Assembly: GCA_940671915.1 (NCBI GenBank)
Contig: CALNVZ010003430.1
Location: 23,271,479-23,335,478 of the forward strand
Length of the DNA: 64,000 bases
Direction: 5' to 3'
Origin: Paracentrotus lividus
Taxonomy: Eukaryota > Echinodermata > Echinoidea > Camarodonta > Echinidae
Shown: positions 1 through 12,600 of the stretch, piece after piece
Position numbering within the stretch: the stretch's first letter is position 1
Layout of the letters: every line of letters starts with the position of its first letter
Translations under genes and position numbers: made by a program
The notes under the pieces: model-generated
The model's input: only the letters and a program-made list of their open reading frames with translations
What the model was told of the DNA's origin: nothing
The model's database searches: none

Positions 1-2283
1 GTAATAAAATGCGAGTTTGTTACGTGAGGGAAGAAAAAAGGTATCGGATAAAACGAAGATTAAATAGAGTTTAAATATATTGCATATTTTTAAGATGTCC
101 CTGGCGCAGAAAGAGCCATCAGGACGTTTGTAGTTGACCACACCAAGGTGAACCCATTGTTACCAGGAGGAAAGGCAGAAAGGTCTTCGAGACATCCACA
201 CAATCAGTAGCAGCATTGTGCCGTCATAGCCGCTAGTGTGACTGTTCAAAAGAGCTGCTGCTCAGTGGCATAGGGAATCAATAGACCAGAGTAAGAAAGT
301 TTACATTTTTGTTCCATTGGTTCCTAAATTGGACATGAGCTCAGGCCTTAAATTTTTGTTACTTTGTGAGGGGCAAGGCCATTTTTTGCTCGCAAAACTT
401 AGGGCACTTTGTCCACTTCAAGGGCAATCCACGGCCAATTTTTTTTCAATTAAGGGCATCGAAGGCCAATCTTTTTCCCCGCTAAAAATTATTTTAACCA
501 TTTTTCCATTTAGCTTGATTTCCATGCAAGCAAAAATGAAAAGCATAGATCTACATAATAATAATATAAAGCAGTCATGACACAATGATACACAGACTTA
601 AACATTATAAAATATAGGGGGAAAAAGAAGAAGGAAAAAAAAGATGCACCAGTCAAGGTCGGCAGGTGAGTGATTTTTACCTGTTTAAATATTGCTTTTG
701 CATTCATTTCATTTTCATTTTAATTTTAATTTCCACACGGCATAACCTACCTCAAGCCAAAGGCTGTTCTTCGCTGTAGGGTCCGTGCATACATAGAAGA
801 TGTAGCATACATGAATCATGGACATTAATATATTAAACAAGTACATCAATTTTTACAATGAAAATCATCATAGCATGCAATTTAAAAGTTAACTGTTTGA
901 AATTAAAGAAAGATATTATGCAGCATTCATACTAATGAAGCGTGTAATAGAATACCAGAATTTTAAGTGGAGATTGTTTTTGTATTGGGTTGAGTGGTAT
1001 ATTGGCGAGCAAGTTTGCTTCGACGGAGAAGGGTGAGAGTGAGAGAGAGCTAGGGAGTGGGATGGACGGTTGAGTAGAGAGAGAGAGAGAAAAAAAAGAA
1101 AAGAGATAGAGAAAGAAAGAAGATTGGAAGGTCAGAGAAGAAAAGACAGGGAGAGGGGGAAAGTCCAAGCTATCTTACTCTACTATTTGCGATCTGAATC
1201 TGTAAAAGCTCGAAGCTTTTACATCAATTCGGGTAATTCATTCCATCTTTTAACTTGCCTCTGTATTGCCAAACTTCTCTTTTTAAGTTAGGTTTTAACT
1301 CGTGGGCAGTTTTTGATTTTAAAAATAGAGTGTGCTTAATGTAATTACTGTTACTAAGACGAATCTGATTTACATTGTACTTTATGGTTAGCATATCAAA
1401 TCGAGCAATTGTTATACATTATTGGATGTAAATGTCCGTAAACTTCCGTAGCTCCTGCAAGTTTTTTTATCAGTCTAGTCGACTAAATATAAGTTCAGAT
1501 GGATAATCCAAATCTACATTAAGCACAAACATGAAGGGAAACCGATTTTGTAGTTTTTTGTAGATGATCGCTAAGTACTTTTCTCTAAGTTTTCCCAAAT
1601 TACATCGGCAATAAGTTCAATATTTTAGCGTTTGTTATTAGAGCTCTATATAAGTAGCCAGTGGCTGTTTGTTAGAGATAAGAAGGGCGGCGAATTCTTT
1701 GTGAGCAGAGTAACAAGAATCTTTTTCGCCATACGTTCCTTTTTTCAGTTATCTCGCTTCTTACTCCAGTCAAGAGATATTCATCGGATTAACAGTTCCA
1801 AGGTATTTCATTTGGTTACTGTGTCTCTCAATTATATGCTTTTTTCGGCTGACATAAAATGTGGTACATCTAACTTTTAATCCGATGTCTACTACCCTAC
1901 CACAAATAATTCGCGTTTCTTTTATATTTATACGTGCCAATTTATTCTTACTAAACCATTTATCAACAGGCGGAATAGATACTATTATGCTAATTGACAA
2001 GAGCATTCAGCATGCTTTTATTTTCTAACATTATACACGGTGTCGTCTGCATAAAGGGATACTTCTACAATTTTTAAGAATAACTGGTTAGATCATGCGA
2101 TATATATAAACAGAAGAGGAAGGGCAGTAGTTGTGGCTCAATACTTCCCTGTTCATGATTCTGTCCAGAATACGAGCTCTACCACTGATATTGGTATAAC
2201 CTATAGCTTAAGAAGATTAATATATTGCATCTGACGATATGTTTTATAAATTAAAAAAAATCTTTGTAGTATGTGTAACCAGT
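1..2283. other. Left-edge intergenic sequence
   Basis: Mostly AT-rich, with a (GA)n-type purine run at about 1040-1160. A candidate short terminal exon on the minus strand is at 752-773 (see findings). No gene model is supported. The open frames present are composition artefacts or lack any recognisable family. Confidence 0.4.
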
Positions 2284-2520
2284 GGGGTGTAACACAAAGA
2301 CTTACGATTGATTAAAAGTTACAATTGATTTTTTCTCATTAGCCTCATCATGGACAGGATGCTCCAAAGTTGATGATTTTAATCCAAACCATAGCCCTAA
2401 CCCTACTCTTAATCATATCAAAATTCTAATCCATGACTGTATCTGGTTTCCAAATGAGGGCACCGAGAAAAAATCAATCGTAACTTTTAATCAATCATAA
2501 GTCTTTGTGTTACAACCCCC
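2284..2520. mobile_element. Inverted-repeat element with about 53-nt arms
   Basis: 'ggggtgtaacacaaagactt' and 'acgattgattaaaagttaca' with 'attgattttttctc' are mirrored by 'gagaaaaaatcaatcgtaac', 'ttttaatcaatcataag' and 'tctttgtgttacaaccccc'. The central 130 bp are unique. It is a typical non-coding miniature transposon in the left intergenic region. Confidence 0.7.
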
Positions 2521-2992
2521 AGGCCTTGTAAAATTAAATCAACAATGAACTAGACATGTAACTCTCATAAATCATATATTCGCACTTAATCATGAATCAT
2601 TTGACAAAACTTTAAAATGTATAAAATACAGTTTAACTTTATAGTTAATATTTACGAGTCTGCTAAGAATTTATACATGAAATTTGAAGAGAATGAGTAA
2701 ATAAGAAATGAAAAGGGAAACTGTATTTTGTCCAATTTAAGTTTTGTCAGAATACTTACTGCACAACACAAGTGCAACTGCAGTCAAAAGGAGACGAACA
2801 AAAACCATGAGAAGGAAGTACATGTAGTAAAAATATAAGCAGTGGAAGGGGGGGGGGGAATAACTCTAAACTTGTAGTATTACTGATTGATACAGGCATA
2901 AAGTGTTATGAAAGAAGGAACATTAGGGCATACAATGACAAGGAGTGTATCTTAACCAGTTACTGTGATGACTTCAAAGCACATATCAGTAC

Positions 2993-3079
2993 CTCCCCAG
3001 ACTGCAGTAGTCTCCCATGGCTTTAGCTAGCTTGCTCTCGCAGCGCTCGGAGGAATGATAGAGATCTCTACACCATTGG
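2993..3079 (-). CDS. Possible orphan exon
   Basis: An 87-nt minus-strand segment lies between a good acceptor (ttttcatccag) and a GAG|gtactg donor. Its only open frame reads QWCRDLYHSSERCESKLAKA then MGDYCSLG, with charged, helix-like content and higher GC than its surroundings. It begins needing two bases from the previous exon and ends with two spare bases. It cannot join directly to BTB exon 14 (phase 0), so it would need another exon between, or it belongs to a different gene. Only the splice-like borders and the codon content support it. Confidence 0.3.
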
Positions 3080-3159
3080 CTGGATGAAAATAGTAAGAAA
3101 ATTAATACAACATAGGTATAAAGAAGGTCTATGGAGAGGTTTTAACAAAAATGTTATTG

Positions 3160-5670
3160 TAGTATATTCATAATGCAGATTGCGCACTTGATGTTAAAGG
3201 CCCTCCGAAGTCGGAGATTATATCGATCGTGGAATGCGAGTTTTTTTGGAGCTCCATTGACTCATACACAATCTACAGTGAGGCTTACGCAAGGGTCGGC
3301 CTACTGGGGATTAACATTACGGACAAGCACGAACATGACGAGTCGACCGAATTCAGTCAGTCAATAGGGTTAATAAGCTTCTGATTAGTTATAGACTCTC
3401 AACGGGTCTTCTTCGTATTAATTCAAAGAGAGGACTTGTATAATGCTCCATTTCAAAAACAAACATAAAGGTGAATTTACTTCGGACGATCTGGTTAGTT
3501 AGTCTAGCCATGAAGGATTATACTCCAGACACCCTGACGCGAGTTACGCAACACTCCTCAGGCTCTGATTGGAATGTATCATTTCACCTCCGAGATAAGG
3601 TGAATTCCCATGTTTTATGCAAATTAACGTCCCTTTACCGCATAACGTATCACCGCTAGTTGCAGTTGATCATTCTAAAAAAAACAACTTGGCTGTCCGC
3701 AACTCTGATCTTGACCTAGTTTTAGATTGGACCTTTGAACTTTAGTGGCAGGGTCCAACGACAGTATTTCATTGACTGTTCATATTTATAGCTTGCCTCC
3801 TTTGTTTTTATTTCATGTTGTGAAAAAAATGATGTAATATAATTTTTGTCGTATTGGTGTGCTTTATTTTTACTATTTAAGAAATTATTATTAAATTAAA
3901 TCCGCATTTCAGAATGCTTCAACCCTCCGTAAATGGAACAGCCCATCAGTTTCTACCCCACCCCAGCCCCTAAGGACTATCACATTCCAAATGGGGACTA
4001 CATGCTTTTGACAAGCCTTGAAACACACGATTCAGCTTTAAACATTTAAATGTTTTTGTTTTTCTTTTATGATATCAAGTTCCTATAAAATTACACAATC
4101 GGTAGATTTTGATCATATTTTTTACTCATAAATTAATGTTAAACCTTCACATTATTATCTCACACCCCCCAGTCACAGTGGAATAGCCCACTCATTGCGT
4201 ACGTATGAATATTTATGACACCCAATACGCTTACTGGGCAATTATGGTGTTGGCAATTATCGATATCTAGCGGTAGTCTTTCATGGTAACCCACAAAATT
4301 TATAGACATTTTGGAAGACCAGTTTTAATATTCTGTTGATAAAAATAATAATAATAATGTTGGAAAATGAAATAAATTTAAAATTCTATCAATGACTAAA
4401 CTAAATTGTAGATTCATATTGGTATAAATTTTGAAGATAAGAATGAATAAAAAATTCACATACTCTTAGGGTCTGAAATCAAGACTAGTAACATGCCAGA
4501 GAATGGCAAAAAAAAAAATGGTTTGACACGGGAGAAATAAAATGTAGTTGTTTTTGAAGTTCTGTTTGTGAATGAATTCTTTGTTTTTCAATCATAGTAT
4601 GTAGAAGGGGATTTGACTTTTGTTTCATCATTCGAGGAAATTTAAGGCCTTATTGACAATGATATCCTCACAAGTTTCTCGCATGGATAGCTCCACATAC
4701 ACAAAAAGGCATGCGTGGGCTGACTCTTTATGTTGGAAAAGATGTACACGTCTCGCGTAACAGAGTCTAAGATTCATGAAATCTTATACAAAAAGAATAA
4801 ATCAAAGAAAATCGGACATTTAGTCCTTCTTTAGCTGTCTAAGTGGTATTTTGATATTTCATGACAGGATTGCAAGATTCGGGATGGATTTAAATCGGTT
4901 TGGCTACATAAAATATGAAAAAGACCTTTCGCGTGTGCAAAAACATGAAATGGCAAACGAAAAAAGGGCCTTGGTTTCGTCGAATTTTCTTCTAAAAAAG
5001 AAAAATCCCTGACCAGACCAGATAAATAATTTCCGTAGCAAAAATAATTTCACCAGATTCTAGGGTCATCTATATATTTTAGGATTGGAAATAAATCTTA
5101 ACAATCAATAATCAGCAATTGCATAGTCAACAGAAATGTTGAGATGCCTGCAGTTGATTGATGCCTCGCACATCACAACTCGATCAACAACAGCGACAAC
5201 ACGATAAATCATCTCAAAACTTACCAAAAATATACAGGAGCAAAAAAATACGATGGTATATCTGGCGATTACAAATACAATTGAATAAATCCTTTCAAAA
5301 TATTTCAATCGCGACTGTTGTGAGGAAAACATGTCAAAATAGACTAAAAGTGCAGTCACTTTTTCTGCATATCGCACGCGGCAGGAAAAATGGCTGCGTG
5401 GTGAGAACATGATCGCGATATCTGCTATCTGATAGCTTGGGGTTTCGCCCTTTTGCGCGCGCGCTACCTCTTGTAGCTAGGTAACAAAACAAATAATTGG
5501 CAGGCTCGTACGGTCTTGGAATGAAATGTCCATAAGAGCACTTCTAAATTCAATAACTTTGCGAGGGATTTTTTTTTGGCAATATGAAAGGTATCTCGTG
5601 ATTGTCAATTTTCGCTCTTTCTTTCTGGTAACTTGGTTGAGGTTCAGGGGAAGCCCTAGTTTTCTCACAA
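3160..5670. other. Intergenic, unrecognised sequence
   Basis: The block 3170-3720 is richer in GC than its flanks but shows no recognisable protein or RNA. The rest is AT-rich, with a CpG-rich patch at 5390-5470 ('tttgcgcgcgcgctacc'). No feature is supported. Confidence 0.4.
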
Positions 5671-5676
5671 TGAATA

Positions 5677-5700
5677 AAACGTCGCATATATGCGACGTTT
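5677..5700. repeat. Perfect 24-bp palindrome
   Basis: AAACGTCGCATA followed immediately by its complement TATGCGACGTTT. Thirteen bases on, it meets GGGTTAA (5710-5716), a layout that resembles the palindrome-bearing TTAACCC miniature elements at 41767 and 53372. No matching left end was found. Confidence 0.7.
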
Positions 5701-6212
5701 GTCGTATATGGGTTAAACATATTGAGAGTTAGGTTGATGATTCATTCGTAAGATATTGATTGTTATGGTGAATGAAAAACAAAACATAAGAACTTGTTGG
5801 TTTGAATGTGCACATACATTGTAATAAATACATGTATATGTTTGAGCAATGCCGATAAAGAATATGGGAATGATATAAATAAACACTTGATGTCAACACA
5901 CATAACTTTAACCTAAATAATAAAATACAGCTCACAAATTAACTATAATAAGTTGGAGGAAAAGTCCTGTTCGTCTACTTCACAACCATCTACATTGAAC
6001 ACTCTATGCTTGTACAGTGTATGCTTGAGAGCTGAACTCTTCTGGAATTACACACTATTTTTCCAATTGTGGCAAACGTATATATCTTAAAATAAAGAAC
6101 GACTGCCAGTCATCAGCAATACACATGATAATCTAATGCAATATTTATACTAAGTTCCCCGGCAGTCCTGAAAGTGCCAATTCCTGAAAACGTAGTGAAC
6201 CATGTCCATCCA

Positions 6213-6284
6213 TCAGTCTACAATGACATTCCCTCCTAGCCCGTCAGGTTCTGTTGGAGTCGCCTCTTGTTTTGTTGCATTCAC
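6213..6284 (-). CDS. Possible terminal exon of the BTB gene
   Basis: Exon 14 of the BTB gene ends in phase 0 at 6638. The next minus-strand stretch that opens in phase 0 after an AG starts at 6284 and encodes VNATKQEATPTEPDGLGGNV plus three residues before a TGA at 6213-6215. Its acidic, Pro/Thr-rich content resembles the end of exon 14, which favours it. Against it, the acceptor (ttgag|GTGA) has almost no pyrimidine tract, and the upstream sequence looks like dispersed repeat. A cDNA could replace this with another exon further left. Confidence 0.3.
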   Translation of the reverse strand: MNATKQEATPTEPDGLGGNVIVD

Positions 6285-6637
6285 CTCAATTAACCCTCTC
6301 ATTACCATGGTCGCATTTTGGCTCCATAGAACACTGGTGACAAGGGAAACTGATTTTACTGCTATTTTGCAAGAAAGCGCCCTCTCTTGTTGAGTCATGT
6401 ACCATTGGAAAACTGGGAACAGTAGTTTTCATGTGGATGCAAACACTAGGGGTAGTGATTGAGTTGTCTTTTTGAAAATTTGAAATAAAGTGAGGGAATT
6501 CAGTTTTTTGGAAAAAGTACCTTATGAAAGGGTTAACTACAGCCTACTAGGTTTTGTCTTCAATGGTCTGAAAACTGCTAAGGCTTCTGGGATCATAGTG
6601 TAAATATAGCATTAAAGATTGTTGAAAATTGTCTTAC

Positions 6638-9600
6638 CCGTTTAGTTGCAAGTGGAGGCATGGTCTTCTCTGGCGATCCCACTGCTTCCATGTCCACCTC
6701 CATGGGAGACGCCACTGACGATACCATGGCTGATGTACCGGGTTGATCGTCATCGGTAGGTACTGAAGCCAGGAGACCGACCTGGAGGAGACCATCCGTG
6801 AAATCCTCACGTCCGATCAGCTTGTTAAGACGAACGATGATGGACTTAAACGTTTCACGATGGGTGATAATCTTATCCATAGACCACATCTGTAATATCA
6901 CCAAATGAAAAAAAGTTAACCCTATTAAAACAGATTGGGCTATTTTTACACCTGTAACAAGAGGGGGGAGGGCTGGTTCAATCCAACCTAAGATATCAGC
7001 CGCTGAACCACGCAATCGCGCCGAAAATTGGCAAGCACGTTACCCATGGCATCATCTACAAAACTGAAGAGTCATAGTCTCCGAAAAATCTGGTCACTCA
7101 TTAATTATGCTTATGTATGCATAAGATTTGCTCTAATTATCTAAATAAAGCCACAAAAATGCTAATCTTTTAAACAGAATCTTGGTAGGATTCTGATGTG
7201 TTTTTATAAAAGAGTCGGTATCAAGATTTTTTCTTGATTTTTATTGTTTGTTTTTTTATATTGAAACTGCGATTAAAAAAAATAATTTGCATTGCAAAAG
7301 TTATCATGAAAAATGTTGAGTGGGGCTGAATTAACCCCCCCCCCCCAACATCCAGTCTTATTAGGGTTTAATGGCAAGCTGCTGACATCATATAATTAAG
7401 AGTGTCAAAGATGGCTCTAGAAATAAACCATAAACACATTGTACCTTTATATTTAAAAAGAAAGCCTGCAAATTTAGATGCCAGAATTTTTTGTTTCTTT
7501 GATTAATTTTTTTCTTGCCATTGGAAAGCATCTTATCCTTATATCATTTAAATGCTCATTTCCTGTATATTTATATATGTTCTGATCACAAAAATTAGAT
7601 TAATTCCATAGAAATGAACACACTGTGTCTTGAAACATATTTTTAAAAATCATGCTAGAGCTTTAAAAAAAAAGAGAGAAAGAAGAGACTAGAACTAGAA
7701 GAGAAACTAAAGTACTTACGACTTTGGAGGTACCCATCTTGAAATTAAATCTCCAATCACGCATATTCCCATCTGCTACATTGCTGTCCAAAACCTCTAG
7801 CTTTTGAAGCATAATCGGAAACTGCAGAGAACAGGGCAAAAGAAAATACCATCAATTGTAGTACATACATTCGTAATCTGTATTTTGTGCGTTAACATTG
7901 TGACATAGTTCTTCAAAATATTGCTATGAATATCTACATTTCATACGGAAGCTCATGTCAACATTCCATCATAACAAACCCCTCTCCCTTCTAAAGAACA
8001 GCTGCCTATAGGCAATAATCAAGATTTGAGGACATGAAAGTCCCTCAATCAAATTTGCACAGGATTAGTAATGTAAATTGCGAATTTGGTACAACTCAAA
8101 CTATGGGACACCTCCTTCAATGTCCAAATAGGGAATATCGCAACCAGGATGACCTGGTGGCTGTAAATGAGAGGTCTTTGCAATGTGCGCAAGTCGTGGC
8201 CAAATATATAATATTTTTAATATGATATGTATAATTATGTACTACACATATGCCTAATATAATTAATGTTGTAAATGGTGGACACGAAAGAAGAATATAG
8301 AAAAAAAATCATGGGAAATAAGTACAGCACTAACCTCCTCTACCACTTGCTCGATATTCTTGTTGACAGAGAACATCTTATCACCTTCCGCGAGGCAATC
8401 AAAGGCTTCCTGGCGCCATAGCATACTCTGGAACAGTTCACACATCCTCTCATGAGCTATCTTCAATTGTGACATCTCCTTCTTAAACATGGCCTGTGTG
8501 AACACAAAGAATACAAATATATGATATCTTAAATGAATTATGGATACAAGTCTTAAAACAAGATGAATCCTCGACCGCGCACGGTCGAAATTTATGCCTC
8601 CGCCATTGCCAGATCAGAAATATACAGCACATTCATCTATTGATTTTCCTTTATACAAAGACATCTTTGACCTTGACCTTTGACCCCAAACCTTATTAGA
8701 TCATAGTCCCTCCTAAATTTTTGACCTACATACTCCAAAATATAATAAGATCGTCTTCATATGGCGATAACTAACACAATACATGAAATTTCACAATTTG
8801 ACCTCTGTGACCCTTGACCTTTGACCTACATACTCCAAAATCTAATCGGATCATCTTCCTATGGTGATACATACCATCCCCAAGTTTGAAGTTGATATCT
8901 CAAGTGGTTCTTGAGATAACGCGATAACGAGCTTAATACATGGAATTTCACAATTTGACCTCTGTGACCCTTGACCTTTGACCTACATACTCCAAAATCT
9001 AATCAGATCATCTTCCTATGGTAATAAATACCATCCCTAGGTTTGAAGTTGATATCTCAAATGGTTCTTGAGATATCGCGATAACGAGCAAACGGGACGG
9101 ACGGACAGACGGACGGACGGACGGACGTACGGACGGACGGACGGACGGACGGACAACCCGAAAACATGATGCCTCCGGCACCACCTTCGGTGGCGGAGGC
9201 ATAATAATTGGCATACTCTGGAACAGTTCACACATCCTCTCATGAGCAATCTTCAACTGAGTTATCTCCTTCTCAAACATGGCCTGAATTTACACAATAC
9301 ATTTAACAACAAATTTGAATTGCTTGAATGAACAAAAAACAACAAATTCGAATCGACGGTTGGACTAAGCATCTTAAAATAATTGGCATACTCTGGAACA
9401 GTTCACACACCCTCTCATGAGCAATCTTCAACTGAAACATCTCCTTCTTAAACATTGCTTGCATTTACACAAATAACAACAAATTTGAATTGACACTGGG
9501 ACTAAACATTTTAAAATAGTCTGTAGAATTATACAAGGATGTATTTTTTTTATGCACAGATTTCTTCTGAAAGGTAACAAACTGCAATTCATTGTGCAGT

Positions 9601-12600
9601 TCATATAAAATAACAGATGTTATACACTGTAGATTCGTATTTCATACCTGTATGTGACACGTCATCCCAAACACACCAATAAGTTGACAGAAATAATTTC
9701 TTTATTTGTTTTCTCAAGCTAGGAATTCCAAATTTCCATAATAATGAAGTACGTTGTACATGTACCAAGTTCAATATCAGATTAGAGTAAAAGCAATCAA
9801 CTATGTATATTCAGGGGGAATCTGCTAAAATGTATCTATTTGCTACGCTCCTGATCTTGCAACTACAGTCTGTGTCAAATAAAATGGTACAATCGCAAAA
9901 CATTTTTTTTATAAATCAAATACAACCTGGTATTGTTTGGTATTTTAATAAAGTAGGAAAATCAGACTTTCTTCTGCTATTTTTTTCATCACATTTGGTG
10001 CCGTAATTTTTGAGATATGACCAGTTTTCTACAATCAAGAAAAATCCATTTTTCGCACGATGTCGCATGGCTTTGTGTAGGTTTCGCATAATGGCCATGA
10101 ATTCAGCACTCAAGAACAATAGAAATGCGTAATTTTGATTTGTTCCTCGTCGCACAAAATTTAGCATAACTTTTGTTTTACAAAAGCAAATTATACAGAA
10201 TAAAGTGCATCAACAAGAAAAATCTTTCGGCTTTAATTTGGTACCACATACACACATTATTTGAAAAGATTTCACACCTAAATTATTTTTTCCCTGACTG
10301 TACCATTTTTTTTTAACACACACTGTTTTTGGATAATTTCAATTAAGTGGTAATAATCTACAAGATATTGGAAGCACATTGGGACATTCTTCAAAATGTT
10401 AATTATGCTATAACATAACTGAAAAATATCACTTTCATTGTTATAATGAGGGCTAAAGCAAGCCTTCCTGGGGGGCATTTCATCAAAGGACTTGTCGGAC
10501 GTTTTATCCGACAAACTGTTACAAGCTACTGAAATGCTTGCATCTGATTGGCTGAGAGCAAACTTGTCGGATAAAGTATCTGACAAGTCCTTTGATGAAA
10601 TGCTCCCCTTGTTTCAACTTACTTTTACTATGATTCTCTTGAGGTAATCCTTGGTGAGGAACTTCTGGTTTTCGTTGGCCTTCATTCGTCTGAGGATCAT
10701 CTCCAGGGCATCCTTGCCCTGTTCAACCATCTCACTTGAGATATCAAGAATCTTCTCCATCTATAACATGAGTATTGCAAGGAGATAGAAATAAGGTACA
10801 CTTGATCATTATATCTTATTCAAATTGGCAACACTGGTATTTTTCTAAAGGAACGGATTTTATCAGTGTTTTTATTATTCATTTTGCTGAGAATCATCTC
10901 TAAGGCATCTTTGCCCTGTTCAACCATCTCACTTGAGATATCAAGAATCTTCTCCATCTATACCATGAGTATTGCAAGGAGATAGAAGTAAGGTACATGT
11001 AGATTCGATCAGTAATTCTTATTCACATTGGCAGCAATTGTATTTTTACAAAGGAATGCATTTATTAGTGATTTTAGCCTTCATTCGTCTGAGGATCATC
11101 TCTAAGGCATCCTTGCCTTGTTCAACCATCTCACTTGAGATATCAAGAATCTTCTCCATGTATAACATGAGTATTGCAAGGAGGTAGAAATAAAGTAAGT
11201 GTGATCAGCAATTCTTATTCAAATTGGCAACACTGATATTTTTATAAAGGAATGCATTTGATTTGTGTTTGTTGGCCTTCATTCGTCTAAGGATCATCTT
11301 TAAGGCATCCTTGCCTTGTTCAACCATCTCACTAGAGATATCAAGAATCTTCTCCATCTATAACATGAGTATTGCAAGGAGATAGAAGTAAGGTACATGT
11401 AGATTTGATCAGTAATTCTTATTCAAATTGGCAGCAATTGTATTTTTATAAAGGAATGCATTTGATTTGTGTTTGTTGGCCTTCATTCGTCTAAGGATCA
11501 TCTTTAAGGCATCCTTGCCTTGTTCAACCATCTCACTAGAGATATCAAGAATCTTCTCCATCTATAACATGAGTATTGCAAGGAGGTAGAAATAAGGTAC
11601 ATGTAGATTTGATCAGTAATTCTTATTCAAATTGGCAGCAATTGTATTTTTACAAAGGAATGCATTTATTAGTGATTTTAGCCTTCATTCATCCGAGGAT
11701 CATCTTTTAGGCATCCTTGCCTTGTTCAACCATCTCACTTGAGATATCAAGAATCTTCTCCATGTATAACATGAGTATTGCAAGGAGGTAGAAATAAAGT
11801 AAGTGTGATCAGCAGTTCTTATTCAAATTGGCAACACTGATATTTTTATAAAGGAATGCATTTGATTTGTGTTTGTTGGCCTTCATTCGTCTAAGGATCA
11901 TCTCTAAGGCATCCTTGCCTTGTTCAACCATCTCACTTGAGATATCAGGAATCTTCTCCATTTGTACAAAGAGTGGTGCAGGGAGGCACAGGGAAGAATT
12001 TGATCAGTATTTCTTTTTCAAATTGACATTAATGGTATCACCACCCCCACTCCATGGCTGTACAGAATTTCTTGAGAGTTCCTCAAAGTGGCACCAATTT
12101 TCATTTCAATCCTTTATAATTTTCATCAATACAAATAATGACCACATATGAATTACAACTTCCCTTAGAATAGAAAATTAAGAAATTGATTATTTTCATT
12201 GAAAGTGTTTTAATCATTAACCATATAATGTAATACATCATAAATAAATTTCCAGTGATTGGTTGTGTCATTTTTCATAGCATTCTCGCTTGAAATACAC
12301 TGCAAAAACACCCTTTACTGCCATGGATTATAGACTTAAAAGTTATGTGAGCTTAGTACTTTAATTACCTCAGGTACGAGGTACCTTGCCAGGTCATCGC
12401 TCTGTTTGGGTGTGATGTCTTGAGATAATTGTTCTTTGAATGCCTCATAGAACTTGTAGAGCTGCTTCACAAAGACAGGTAACCTGGAAAGATATAAGTA
12501 GTAATGAAAATCATAAAGAGGAAAAGAAATAGGGGCCTCCACCATTAATACTTTAAGGAAATACAAAAGAATAATGATAATAATATCAGCTACTTTTACA

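Noticed and set aside
5105..5412. 101-codon minus-strand and 84-codon plus-strand frames over the same bases
   Set aside because: No similarity to known domains, no splice context that extends them, and both strands are equally open, as expected by chance.
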